Below, piece after piece: positions 33,501 through 43,900 of a stretch of DNA of 64,000 nt (position 1 is its first letter; each line of letters begins with the position of its first letter). The translations under genes and the position numbers were made by a program. The notes beneath the pieces are model-generated. The model worked only from the letters and a program-made list of their open reading frames with translations, had not been told where the DNA came from and did no database searches. The stretch is from positions 43,323 through 107,322 of the forward strand of contig JAZDFQ010000062.1 of the NCBI GenBank assembly GCA_043807765.1, written 5' to 3'. The stretch comes from Stygiobacter sp043807765 (GTDB taxonomy: Bacteria > Bacteroidota > Ignavibacteria > Ignavibacteriales > Melioribacteraceae).

Positions 33501-34349
33501 TTAAAATGTTATAGTAAATGCCGAGAAATACCCGAAACCCTTGTCTTCATTTTTGCCTTTTAGATCAAGCTGAAAGCCCAAAACAAAAAGAAGTTGATCG
33601 GAGATTTTATATGTAAGACCTGGAGTTAATGACAATTTACCTGAGAACAATTCATTGTTATAAGTTGAAAAGCCGTTTAGCTCTATTACGCCTTGTAGTT
33701 TTTCCGAAAACCAATTTCCAATTCCGACGCCATAGTTCAGAATGTTATTAAACGGATGTACACCATGAATACGTGTGTAAGAAAATATCATATCAACCGA
33801 AGAGCTTTCAGTAAGTTTTAGAGAAGCAGTAGTACCGTATGAAGATATCAAATGGTGATCGCTATCAGCAGTTGTATCTGCAATAAATTTATTGCCCGCC
33901 GGCAATGATACACCTGTTATCAATCCTACGTTCACATTTCCGGAACTGATGAGTATGTATTTTGTACCGAAGGAAACTTGCTCTATAGTTGAAGAGAATG
34001 CAGTTCCTATTTCCCAGCTTTCGGTAACCCCGGCGGTTAATCTTAACATTACGCTTGAGGAAACATTTTTCCCGGATAAGGATTCTGAAGAACAGTTTTC
34101 GCAAAATCTGTTTGTGGCGCTGAAAACGGAAAATGAAGGCTCAAATTCAAAACTGCCGGCTGATAATGTAGTAGCTTCGGGAACGCATAGTTTAGCGCCG
34201 GAAATTCCATTGACTTGTGCAGCAGAATTGCTGAACAGGCTCAAAGAAATAAGCGCAGCGCAAAATAATATTTGATTACCCGGCTTTATGCACGAAGCAA
34301 TTGCACCGGCGCAATAATTGTGGATGATATTTTTATTAATAATTAACAT
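33501..34349 (-). CDS. Outer membrane beta-barrel protein, transporter-like
   Basis: 282 aa with a signal peptide (~1-46, NQILFCAALISLSLFSNSAAQ). From ~60 onward the sequence alternates in short amphipathic strands (LSAGSFEFEPSFSVFSATN, SVMLRLTAGVTESWEIGTAF, GVGIGNWFSEKLQGVIELNGF, LSLTPGLTYKISDQLLFVLGFQLDL) and ends in aromatic F (SAFTITF), the mark of a beta-barrel. A CENCSS pair of Cys lies near ~83. No specific family was recognised, though the layout resembles MetA-pathway phenol transporter-like barrels. It lies 30 bp upstream of the second MCP gene and 19 bp downstream of cheW, so it may share their transcript and bring a ligand to the periplasm. Confidence 0.55.
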   Translation of the reverse strand: MLIINKNIIHNYCAGAIASCIKPGNQILFCAALISLSLFSNSAAQVNGISGAKLCVPEATTLSAGSFEFEPSFSVFSATNRFCENCSSESLSGKNVSSSVMLRLTAGVTESWEIGTAFSSTIEQVSFGTKYILISSGNVNVGLITGVSLPAGNKFIADTTADSDHHLISSYGTTASLKLTESSSVDMIFSYTRIHGVHPFNNILNYGVGIGNWFSEKLQGVIELNGFSTYNNELFSGKLSLTPGLTYKISDQLLFVLGFQLDLKGKNEDKGFGYFSAFTITF

Positions 34350-34368
34350 AACTACCTCGCTTTAGGAA

Positions 34369-34854
34369 CTAACTTGCTTGTTCCAATTCTTTAAGGCTTT
34401 CAATTTCTTCCCGGTTACAGACTTTATTCAGGTTTAAGAGTATTAAAAGCCTATCCGTTAGTTTTGCAACGCCGTAAATAAGTTCGCTTTCAACACTGTT
34501 TACTATAGACGGTGTATTCTCAATAATGACCATGTCAATTCTTAATACTTCGGTAACCTCATCTACAATAAAGCCGATTAAAGTTGTACCAACTTCCGTA
34601 ACAATAATTTTAGTATGGTCATCGTAATTCCTTTTTTCCATACCGAGTCTATCTCTTAAGCTCATAATGGGAATTATTTTTCCCCTTAAGTTCACTACAC
34701 CTTCAATAAACTCTTGAGAATTTGGGATTTTCGTTATAGTCATAATTCTGTTGATCTCCTGCACTTTGCTTATATCAACAGCGAATTCTTCACTCCCCAG
34801 TTTAAAACCCACCAATTGAATCAAACCGGATACTTCATCATTCAGATTTTTCAC
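34369..34854 (-). CDS. cheW: Chemotaxis coupling protein CheW
   Basis: 161 aa, typical. The start is GTG with GGAG before it. The CheW fold is clear: QLVGFKLGSEEFAVDISKVQEINRIMTITKIPNSQEFIEGVVNLRGKIIPIMSLRDRLGM (~15-75) with the conserved NLRGxxIPV-type motif, then LIGFIVDEVTEVLRI. It links MCPs to CheA. No cheA, cheY, cheR or cheB gene is in the window, so the CheW here must work with a kinase encoded elsewhere or with the degenerate kinase-like protein of the cluster. It has 3 bp to the unknown gene upstream. Confidence 0.93.
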   Translation of the reverse strand: MKNLNDEVSGLIQLVGFKLGSEEFAVDISKVQEINRIMTITKIPNSQEFIEGVVNLRGKIIPIMSLRDRLGMEKRNYDDHTKIIVTEVGTTLIGFIVDEVTEVLRIDMVIIENTPSIVNSVESELIYGVAKLTDRLLILLNLNKVCNREEIESLKELEQAS

Positions 34855-34857
34855 TGC

Positions 34858-35244
34858 TTAACTCCTTACATTATTTTTTAGTGATACAAGAAACCCCTCG
34901 GCATTGACAAAACAACCAACACCCCGGATGTTATTAATCTTCATCTGTAATTGCCTAACTTCTCTTTTAATAGTTGCAAACTCGTTAAATAAGTCAACCA
35001 GATTAACAGAGTCCTTTTCCGTACTAAGATTAATATCAATCCATTTAGTTTTTAGTTCTTGAGTTTGGTTTTGAATGCTGATAAGAACTTTTTCGCAATA
35101 GTCTTTCATTAATTGAGACTGACTATCCGACGCAATTAGCTCGCTTAGTTCTTCGAGGAGTCTTGCAGCACTTCTTTCGGCAAAGTTGATAAGTTTCATT
35201 ACTTCGTCAAATGAATCGTTTTCGGTTAACGGGTTTTCGCTCAT
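34858..35244 (-). CDS. Unknown chemotaxis-cluster protein with helical rod
   Basis: 128 aa from the ATG at 35244, which has GGAG 6 bp before it; a further in-frame start at 35277 would overlap the upstream gene and is less likely. Residues ~10-110 are helical with heptad-like leucines (VMKLINFAERSAARLLEELSELI ... IKREVRQLQMKINNIR), followed by a short tail GVGCFVNAEGFLV. No family was recognised. Position between the response-regulator/kinase-like gene and cheW (3 bp gap) indicates a role in the same signalling unit, perhaps as an adaptor. Length and helix content would fit a CheZ-like or scaffold role, but there is no sequence evidence for that. Confidence 0.6.
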   Translation of the reverse strand: MSENPLTENDSFDEVMKLINFAERSAARLLEELSELIASDSQSQLMKDYCEKVLISIQNQTQELKTKWIDINLSTEKDSVNLVDLFNEFATIKREVRQLQMKINNIRGVGCFVNAEGFLVSLKNNVRS

Positions 35245-35260
35245 TTCTGCTCCATTGATT

Positions 35261-36338
35261 TTAAATGGGAATTCCAAATTCTATATGAGTGTAATTGTAT
35301 TTATCGCTACTAACGTTTAGATAGCCGTTAATTAGCTGAAGAGTTTCATTTAGCAAGTCAAGAGCTTCGCACGTAGCCTCGTACTTATTTATGTTTGCAG
35401 AAAGCTGATGTATTGAAATGTTGTCTATAACAGAATTGTACTCGGTTCCGTAAACTTTATCAAAAACTTGAGTGCGGTAGTAGTTACCGTCTATAAATCC
35501 TTTTACGCAAAAGGCTGTTCCCTTATCAGTGTATTTTATTTCATTTTTCAATAATTCGTTTGCAACTGTTAGATAAAACTTTTTATCAACTTGCAGAAGA
35601 GCCTTTTCAAAAGAAAATTCAGCGTCGTTTTCTCTTTCATATTTCTTTGCAACTTTTTTCAATATCTCTTGCATCGCAAGCGGATTAAGAATAAAGCTGC
35701 CGGTTCTCTTCATAATTTTGGATATATCGTTTCTACTTAAAGAGAGTGTCTTGGAAAAGAGCAAGAATTTTTCAACCTTTTTATGGATGTTTCTTGCGGA
35801 TTTATATACTCCGCTTACCATTTGTTTAATGTCTGTTCCGGATAGAGTATCACCTTGTTTCTCAAGTATATCCGATACTCCCATAATATCAGCCAGTGTA
35901 CTATTAATTTCACGTGGGAACCCGGATATCAATTTCTCTTTTACTTTATCAATGTTCCCATTTTCACATTCCTTCTTTTGCAAACGCTGTTTAATGATGC
36001 GCAAAAGTTCTTTAGCTTCGAAAGGTTTGGGTACGTAATCAACCGCACCGAGATTCATTCCTATTCTTAGATCACTCATCTCAACTTTTGCGGTAAGAAA
36101 AACGAAAGGAATACTTGCGGTTTTTTTTTTCTTTTTGAAGCAACTGTAGGAACAGCAATCCATCCATAACAGGCATTCTAACATCACTTAGAATAATATC
36201 TACCGAATTATCGGAAACCACTTTGAATCCCTCCATACCGTCTTTAGCAGAAAGTACTTCATAATCTTCAGCCTTGAATAATTCTTCCAAATTTTGTCTG
36301 ACATCTATATCGTCTTCAACAATTAGTATAGTGTACAT
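35261..36338 (-). pseudogene. Response regulator with degenerate kinase-like tail, frameshifted in poly-A
   Basis: Two overlapping frames make one receiver protein. The first (36338 to 36081) reads MYTILIVEDDIDVRQNLEEL ... IILSDVRMPVMDG with the phospho-acceptor Asp, up to LQKEKK. It shifts frame at a run of ten A (plus-strand T10 at 36121-36130). The second resumes TASIPFVFLTAKVE ... DYVPKPF with the conserved Lys, and continues for ~250 residues. The tail resembles a HisKA/HATPase pair that has lost its His (SGFPREINSTLADIMG where HExRTP is expected), while the N-box survives as ANELLKNEIKYTDKG. Ten A breaks the frame and nine would restore it. Sequencing error, true mutation, or polymerase/ribosome slippage are all possible. 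It heads the chemotaxis cluster. Confidence 0.75.
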
Positions 36339-36979
36339 TTACAAACCGGCAAATTTATTGCTAAGGTATTATCGCTATACCATTACTTTAAGTGAACATG
36401 TTTGGCGTAAAGTGGAAAAATATGGCGTGAAATGTCTGAAATTGAGTATCAATTTCTTCTGTGTTGTGCCGGTTAAATAAAAGGCTGCTGAAAAACTGCA
36501 ATTAGAAAGAGCTTCAAGTTCTCAAATCCGATATAGAGAAGCCATGATAGAAAAATATTAACATGATGATGGATTTAATGAGCAATAAAATTCACACAAT
36601 TGGTGAATTGCTTTATACCGTCCCTAATGGGACTTGACAAATACTGTGTGTTCATTATTCTATAAATATGTCGCTCCTAACGGAGCTAAAAATCCCGTAG
36701 AGATAAAATGAATACCAAATAAACCAAAGTCCCTTTTGGGATGATACTGAGAACATCTATGCTACTGCTATATCGGTTTTGAGGTTCAGGTTTACTTAGT
36801 CACACTACGTATTAGCTACACTTTGCATTGCCGCTACTTTTAAGTGGTAGTAAAAAAAACAAGCACGGGCTTTAGCAAATAAAATGCTGTTTACTGCGGC
36901 TGAAGCAAGTATTTATTTTTCTATTCTTCCACGAGCTAAAGCTCGTGGCAATTCATACTAATACACTGCGTAAGGCGAG
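36339..36979. other. Intergenic region, 641 bp, with palindromic mini-repeats
   Basis: No gene found. It contains three small hairpins, GTCCC-TAAT-GGGAC (36620-36633), GCTCC-TAAC-GGAGC (36673-36686) and TCCCTTTTGGGA near 36730, plus a REP-like pair at 36863-36948. These match the style of dispersed palindromic repeats rather than regulatory sites. Confidence 0.55.
36863..36948. repeat. REP-like inverted pair with perfect palindrome CCACGAGCTAAAGCTCGTGG
   Basis: The perfect palindrome at 36929-36948 (9-bp arms, AA centre) and the similar but decayed GCACGGGCTTTAGC at 36863-36876 lie in opposite orientation 60 bp apart, as in BIME-type REP pairs served by RAYT (TnpA-REP) transposases. No RAYT gene is in the window. 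Confidence 0.55.
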
Positions 36980-37756
36980 TTACTTATTCTTCCCTTTTAG
37001 TTTTGAATAGAAGTTTTTGCTGACAATGAACGGTTCATTAACTTCTTTTAGAAATACTACTTTTTGCCTGTTGTGTAACTGTTCTATTTTAGTAAGGTAG
37101 TTAATGTTAACAATAGTGCTTCTGTGTATTTGTAAAAAAGTAGTTTCGGGCAGAGATGTTTCCCAGTCTTTTATCGTCCGGCGCATTAGTATTGCTTTAC
37201 CGTTGGCTAATTTTAAGGAAGTATAATGATCTTGTGCAGCGATAAATTTAATTTCATTAACTCCAAAAAACATATGCTTATCACCCAAAGAATATAGAAT
37301 TTTTTCATCATGGCTAAATTTCTTGTTGCTGATTTCTTTTATTATTTCTTTATTCTCATCGAGGATATCGGCAACCAATTCCTTGCGCTTATTCAGTCTG
37401 GTTTTTATTGCGTTTAACAATTCCAATCTTTCAAACGGCTTATAGAGATAATCATCGGCGCCTAATTCCATACCAAGCCTCATGTCGCTGCGTTCAACTT
37501 TTGCAGTTAAGAAAATAAAAGGAACAGAGCGCATTTTTTGGCAGCTATTAAGTTCTTTTAGTACATCGTAGCCATTTGCAACCGGCATAAGTACGTCGCA
37601 AATAATTATGTCCGGCAAAATTTCTTTAGCTTTTTCAATCCCAATCTGTCCGTTCATGGCAGTGGTTACATCGTAATTTTCTTCAAGAAGAAGAGTTTCG
37701 ATAATGGATAGAACATTCTCGTCATCTTCAATAACAAGGATTTTTTTTATATTCAT
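36980..37756 (-). CDS. LytTR-family response regulator
   Basis: 258 aa. Residues 1-120 are a receiver domain: IEDDENV acidic pocket, phospho-acceptor D54 in IIICDVLMPVANG, LTAK and YKPF for the conserved Lys. Residues ~150-258 are a LytTR DNA-binding domain (FGVNEIKFIAAQDHYTSLKLANGKAILMRRTIKDWETSLP ... FLQIHRSTIVNINYL). It should be the output of the 2611-aa histidine kinase whose gene lies ~175 bp upstream on the same strand. LytTR regulators often bind direct repeats upstream of surface or secreted-factor genes; no such repeat was identified here. The targets are unknown, perhaps the porin or the PAS/binding-protein genes. Confidence 0.92.
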   Translation of the reverse strand: MNIKKILVIEDDENVLSIIETLLLEENYDVTTAMNGQIGIEKAKEILPDIIICDVLMPVANGYDVLKELNSCQKMRSVPFIFLTAKVERSDMRLGMELGADDYLYKPFERLELLNAIKTRLNKRKELVADILDENKEIIKEISNKKFSHDEKILYSLGDKHMFFGVNEIKFIAAQDHYTSLKLANGKAILMRRTIKDWETSLPETTFLQIHRSTIVNINYLTKIEQLHNRQKVVFLKEVNEPFIVSKNFYSKLKGKNK

Positions 37757-37802
37757 TTTCGTCCTGCTTCAAATATGTAAGGGTTCCTTTCCGGCTTTAA
37801 AA

Positions 37803-37900
37803 AGAGCAGTTCTAAAAATTGACCGTTTAAAGTTTTAACGCAGAATTCGCTTAGAAAACGCCAAGTCCGCAGAGTATATTGATATTTTTAGAACTGCCCT
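37803..37900. mobile_element. MITE-like element, copy 2 (98 bp)
   Basis: Terminal inverted repeats AGAGCAGTTCTAAAAAT (37803-37819) and ATTTTTAGAACTGCCCT (37884-37900) pair at 16 of 17 positions and match those of the element at 26412-26512 apart from single-base changes. The interior has AACGCAGAATTCGCTTAG and CCGCAGAG, again like copy 1. It sits between the giant kinase gene and the LytTR gene, where it could affect their cotranscription. Confidence 0.75.
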
Positions 37901-37930
37901 AAAATATTAAATCCGTTATTTTTTTACTAA

Positions 37931-40900
37931 TTATTCCAACAATTTTACCTTAGGGATAGTAATTACAAATGTAGTCCCTTTATTTAGTTCGCTATGAACT
38001 ACAATATTTCCGTTATGAAGAGCGACCGCTCTCTCTACAATAGCTAAACCTAAACCGGTACCGGCAATTGTTTCAATATTTTTTGTACGGTAAAACGGCT
38101 GAAAGATCATACCCTTTTCCTCCGGAGGAATGCCTATACCTTCATCACTTACTTCTATTATAAGATTTCTTTTGTTAACACAGATTTTCAGTTCTACTGT
38201 TCCCCCATTCGGAGAATACTTTAAAGCATTGGAGAGCAAGTTGGAAAGAATAAACCTCATGAGTTTCGGGTCTAAATAGAATTCCGTCTGTTTTGTTTTG
38301 TATGTGAACTTCAGTTTATGTTGTTGGTTCATCAAAGATTTTGCATCTTCTATACACTCTGCAGCAAACTGCTTTAGTTCAACATGCGCCGGTTGAAAGC
38401 TTATCTTGCCGGTTTCAGTTCTACTAATAGTAAGAACGTCATCTAACAGTCTTGTTAAATACTTAACGGAGTTTTTGATTCTTTCCAACAGCGTATCTTT
38501 TTTCTCATCGCTCCACCTTGAGCCGTAAACTTGAATTAGTTCTGCAGAAGAAAAAACCGAAGTAAGCGGAGTTCTAAACTCGTGAGATATTGTAGAGATG
38601 AATCTCGATTTCATTTCGTTGAGTTCTTTTTCTTTATTAAGAGACTGCTGAAGCATCATCTCAATTTCTTTATCCTTCTCAATCTTTCTATTGAGAGATT
38701 CATTTGCTTTGTTCAATTCTATGGTTCTGGCTTTTACCAATTCTTCAAGATGACTACGGTAAGATTCCAGTTCCTTCTCTGCTTTTAATCTCTCGGAAAT
38801 ATCTCTAATAAAGGCTGAATAGTAGATCGAATTATTAGCTTCCCATGATGATAAAGAAAGTTCTATTGGAATAATCTTTTCATCTTTCCGTTTTGCCATG
38901 CCGGTTATGGTTTTTCCAACTACTTTTGGTTCACGTCCGGCAGCAAGTTCTTTCAAAGCTGTTTTATGAGGGGAAATATATTCTGGCGATAAAATAATTT
39001 GCATTTCCCTTCCAATAGCTTCACCGGAAAAATAGCCAAACGTATTTTCCGCAGCTTTATTCCAGGAAACTATAATGCCCTTACTATCTATAGAAACAAC
39101 AGAATCTCCGGCAGTTTCAGTTAATTTTCTGTATTTCTCTTCGCTCTCAATCAATTTCTTTTCGGTCAGCTTCTGTTCGGTAATATCTGCCTTTATAGCT
39201 ATGTAGTGGGTAATAATGCCGTTTTCATTGCGAATAGGCGATATTGAAGCTGCTTCCCAGAAAAATTCTCCATTCTTTTTCTTGTTATGAAATTCTCCAT
39301 TCCATTCTTTTCCTAAACTTATAGACTGCCACAGTTCTTGATACTGTTCTTTCCCGGTTTCACCGGATTTTAAGATACGCGGATTTTTTCCCCGTACTTC
39401 ATCTAATGTATAGCCGGTGGTCTCTATAAACTTTGGATTAACATATTCAATTTCGCCGGAAGTATTAGTAATTATTACTGAAACCGGACTCTGTTGAACA
39501 GCGTGGGATAGCTTTCTGATTTCTTCTTCTACTCTTAAGCGTTCGGAAATATTACGAACCAAAGCAAGATTGTATGTGTCACCTTCAAATTGAAAAAGAC
39601 TGATAGCAACTTCCACCGGAATAGATTGACCGTCTTTTGTAATATTGTTTGTTTTGAAAAGCATTGAGCCGCCGCTATTAACAATACTCTGCCAATGATC
39701 GTCCCAATTTTCGGCATAAAGGTCGGTTACAAAATCAAAAATTGATAGTTTTGTCAGTTCGCCTAAGTCATACCCCAACATACAGCAAGCAGCACGGTTC
39801 ACATAAAGAACGCTTCCCTGCCTATCGGAAAGGATAGCAGAATCGCTAACGCTTTCGAGAGCAAAATCGAGCATAGCCAGCCGCTTTTCAGCTTGTTTGC
39901 GTTCTGTTATATCAAGAATTAGTGAGAGAAAATGAGGTTCGCCTCCAATATAGATTACCGATGCAGAGCTTAAGCCATATCCAATTTCACCGGATTTAGT
40001 CTTAGTTCTGAATTCATAATTCTCCAAAAAACCTTTTTCCCGAAGTACATTAAGGACTATGTCTCTATCATCCGAATCTGCAAAAAGATTAAGTTCCGTT
40101 GTTGTATGCCCGATAACTTCATCGCGTGAATAGCCGGTCGCTAGTAAAAAAGTTTCATTTACATCAACAAATTTGCCGGATGCTGCATTAAAGATTGCAA
40201 TAGCAATTGGGCTTAACCTAAATGCCGATGAGAACCTTTCTTCACTTGACCGCAGAGCATCTTCAGCTTTGATGCGTTCTGCTTTGTTACGTAATGAAAT
40301 AATACCAAAAGCCAAATCGTTTGCAAGTTCATCCAACAGCCGTATTTCATCCTGTGTAATAATATTTGCTTCGGAAGAATAAATTATCAACACGCCAAAA
40401 ACACTTAACGTTTCATCTTTGAGAGGTAAAGCGATACAAGAGCGGTAGCCCTTTGATAGAACCATTTCGCGTAAACGCGTTTTCTGCGGAGCCAAAGTTA
40501 AATCATGAACACAATAGATTTCACCGGTACGGATTGCAATGCCGGCGGGTCCACTTCCTTGTTCAGTTTCCTCAGACCAGCATAGTTTTAGATTAGTAAC
40601 AAAATCACCGTCGCAACCAGCCCATGCAACCGGAGTAATTGTTTTGTCTTCGTCGTTTTCAGCAAAGCCCACCCAGGCTAAACTGTAACCGGCTTCATCG
40701 CAGATTATCCTACATATTTCATTTAGCAAATCGTGTTCATCGTTCATACGCAGCAATGCCTGGTTACAATTGCTGATAGCCCTCAACTCACGATTCAATC
40801 TGTGTAACATGTTTTCGGCAAGTTTGCGTTCGGTAATATCTCTGCCAAGTACAACAAGTCCCTTTCTAGTTCCATCTGCTGCAAATATTGGAACTTTGAT

Positions 40901-43900
40901 TACATCAAAAACTTTGAATGTACCGTCGGCTTTAGGAATAGTTTCTTCACCTTGAGTTATACCTCCGGAAAGCCATGCTTTTTCATCTGTTGTTTCGCAA
41001 GTTAGAAAAGCCTGGCGGTAAATTGGTTCTGTAAATTCAGCCAATTCGGAATCTTTTTTCCCACGGTAATTAACGCTCTTCAGACTGAATAATTCAAGGT
41101 CAGAATCGTTTGCTTCAAGCCAGCGTCCTTGTCCGTCCTTAAAGCATATTATATCCGGCGTAGAATTGATCAAAGTTCTAAGCTGCTGCTCGTTTTCTCT
41201 TATTTTTTGTTCAGCAATTTTTAATTCAGTGAGGTCAATAATAATACCTCTAATTCCTACTACGGTACCATCTTTATCTATACCCGAAGTAAACGATAGA
41301 GTAGGAAAGACGGAGCCGTTTTTTCTCAGTAGATTTATTTCGGTCCGATTCAGCTTCAACCCGTTCAATATCCTCTGCATGTCATTAGTTACAGCCATTC
41401 TATCTTGTTCACTAACAGTATCAAGTATATTTACACCATTTAGTAAATCTTCCGTAGAATATCCAAAAGTTGATAATGCGGCTTCATTTGCAAATGTAAT
41501 TGTGCCGGTAGAGCCGGCTTCAAAGACCGGCTGCGGAAGAAGATTTGCCAATTCTTTAAATCTGCGTTCGCTTTCACGTAAAGATTCCTCTGCTTGTTTG
41601 CGTACTGTTATATCTTGCATCATTCCAAGCATTGAAATAGCTTCACCGGAAGTACTCCTCCTTATAAAAGCTTCACTATGGATGTAGCGAATCTCTCCAT
41701 CCGGGCGTACAATTCTATAATCAAGGTTATAAGGAATGTCATTCAGAAGTGCGTCTTTGAGGGCTTTAGCAGTTTTTTCCTGATCTTCCTTGTAAATCAA
41801 CTTTAACCATTGTTGGTGCCAATCATCTAATTCTTGTAGAACATTTTCCAACGGTAATCCGAAGATACGGCACGATTCTTCTGCAAGAGCCATACGGTTA
41901 GAGACAAAATCCCGTTCCCAATAGCCAATATTTGCAATACGTTGTGCATGGCTAAGCCGTCTTTCACTCTCTCGTAACGAGTCTTCAGCTAACTTGCGTT
42001 CTGTAATATCCCGACTAATACCTATTAAGCCAATCATCCGTCCCTTTTCATCCAAAAACGGCAGCTTAGTGGTAAGCAAAAAATGTTTCTCCCCTTTTCC
42101 ATCACACACATACTCTTCTCTGTCAATCACCGGTTTACCGGTTTCAATAACCGAACGGTCATCCATTATAAATTTTTCAGCCACTTCCTCCGGGAACAAT
42201 TCACTGTCATCTTTTCCTAAAACATCTTTCTCTGATTCGAACCCCGACATAATAACATTTGCGCGGTTAGCAAGTGTTATCCGGCAATTCAAATCTTTTG
42301 TCCAGATTCCATCGGGCAGATTGTCAATTACAGTCCGAAGCAGATTACGTTCCTTATAGAGTGCTTCTTCGGCTTGTTTACGTTCTGTTACATCACGTAC
42401 AACAATAAGAACCTCATCATAAGTAATAGCAACAACGCGGCCTTCGAAAAACATCTGCTGCTCATTAATCCTAAGATCATACTCAAATAATTCAATTTCA
42501 TTTGTGCTAAGTGCTTTTTCAATAGCTATAGTTGCCGGCTCGGAAACATTGGGCGGCATAGTATCTTTAACTGTTCTACCAAGAAATTGCTCCGGCTGTA
42601 GATAGAGATTCATGTTTGCCGGTTTGCGGAAATCTGTAATAATTCCAGCTTCGTTAACTCTGAATAATAGATCCGGCACAGCGTTAACAATAGCAAGGTT
42701 TTCTGCCTGGCTCATACATAAGTCGTTATAAGTGATAAGGCTTGTTAATCCATCGGCAAGCCTTCTTCCAATTTCCTGAAGCAGCCTTTCTTCTTCCTTA
42801 GTCCATATCCTTGCATAAGAGCATTGATGGATTCCAAATTGCCAGGGCTTGCCCGTCTTAGGATGAATTGCCATTGACATGAAGCACTTAAAGCCGAAAC
42901 GTTCGGATACATCAGCCGGTAAAGGATAGTTAGTTCCGGGACCAAATTTAACCGGAGTTTCGGAATTAAGCAGGATGCGAAGCGTCTCTGCAACATCAGT
43001 ATCCATAGGAATTGTAAGTCCTAATTCCATAACACCAGGATACTCAGGTTTGTTGCGCTCCATAGGAACGGACCAAGAGGGCGCTTCAGGATCGCATGGA
43101 TACATCAAAAAAACACGGTCACAATCGAGAACTAAAAGTGTAGTGTCAAGTACATCTTTCATCATCTGCTCAAGATTATTTGTTCCATGAAGCGCAAGGT
43201 TTACCTTATCCATGCTCTCAAGAAAATGCAAATGTGTACGCCGTTCTTTTTCTGCTTGTTTGCGTTCAGTGATATCCCGAATATTTGCAAGAGTATATAA
43301 TTCACCTTTTAGTTCATAACTTGAAGCGTTAATCTCGAAGTCGAACTCACTGCCGTCTCTTCTTATACCGCGAGTTTCATAGAATAATGGAACTTCTTCG
43401 CCGGCGCTCCTTTTTTTTACGTTTTCAATTATTTGCTGATGATGACTTGGAGCTATGCAATCAAGAATAGAAGTACCTACAAGTTCTTTGTGATTATCAT
43501 AGCCGAATAATTTGAGATAAGCCGGATTTGCATAAACATGTATTCCTTTTTTCGAAACACCGATAGCATCTCTGGAATTTTCGAACATAACGCGAAGCCT
43601 TGTTTCGCTGTCACTTAATGCCTCTTCGGCTCGTTTGCGTTCGATAATCTCCCAAGAAAGATCTGCAAGAAGCGACAGCGCTTCAACATCAATTTCATTA
43701 TAGTTATTTAGTTTATTCCCCACAGCAACAGCCGCCTTAATTTTATCTCCTCTGAAGACGGGAACAACAAGTTCGCGAATTAACTCGGCGTGTCCTTCGG
43801 GAAGACCTTTTTTGTGAGGAAGAGAAATATAATCGTTATGAATAACCGGTCTACGTTGAACTATACTATCCACCCAAACACCGGCTTCGGAAATATCATA

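Noticed and set aside
36081..36338. A separate small single-domain receiver protein (85 aa)
   Set aside because: It ends in a nonsense tail just after a homopolymer, and the other half of the same receiver domain follows in the next frame, so it is a fragment of one gene.
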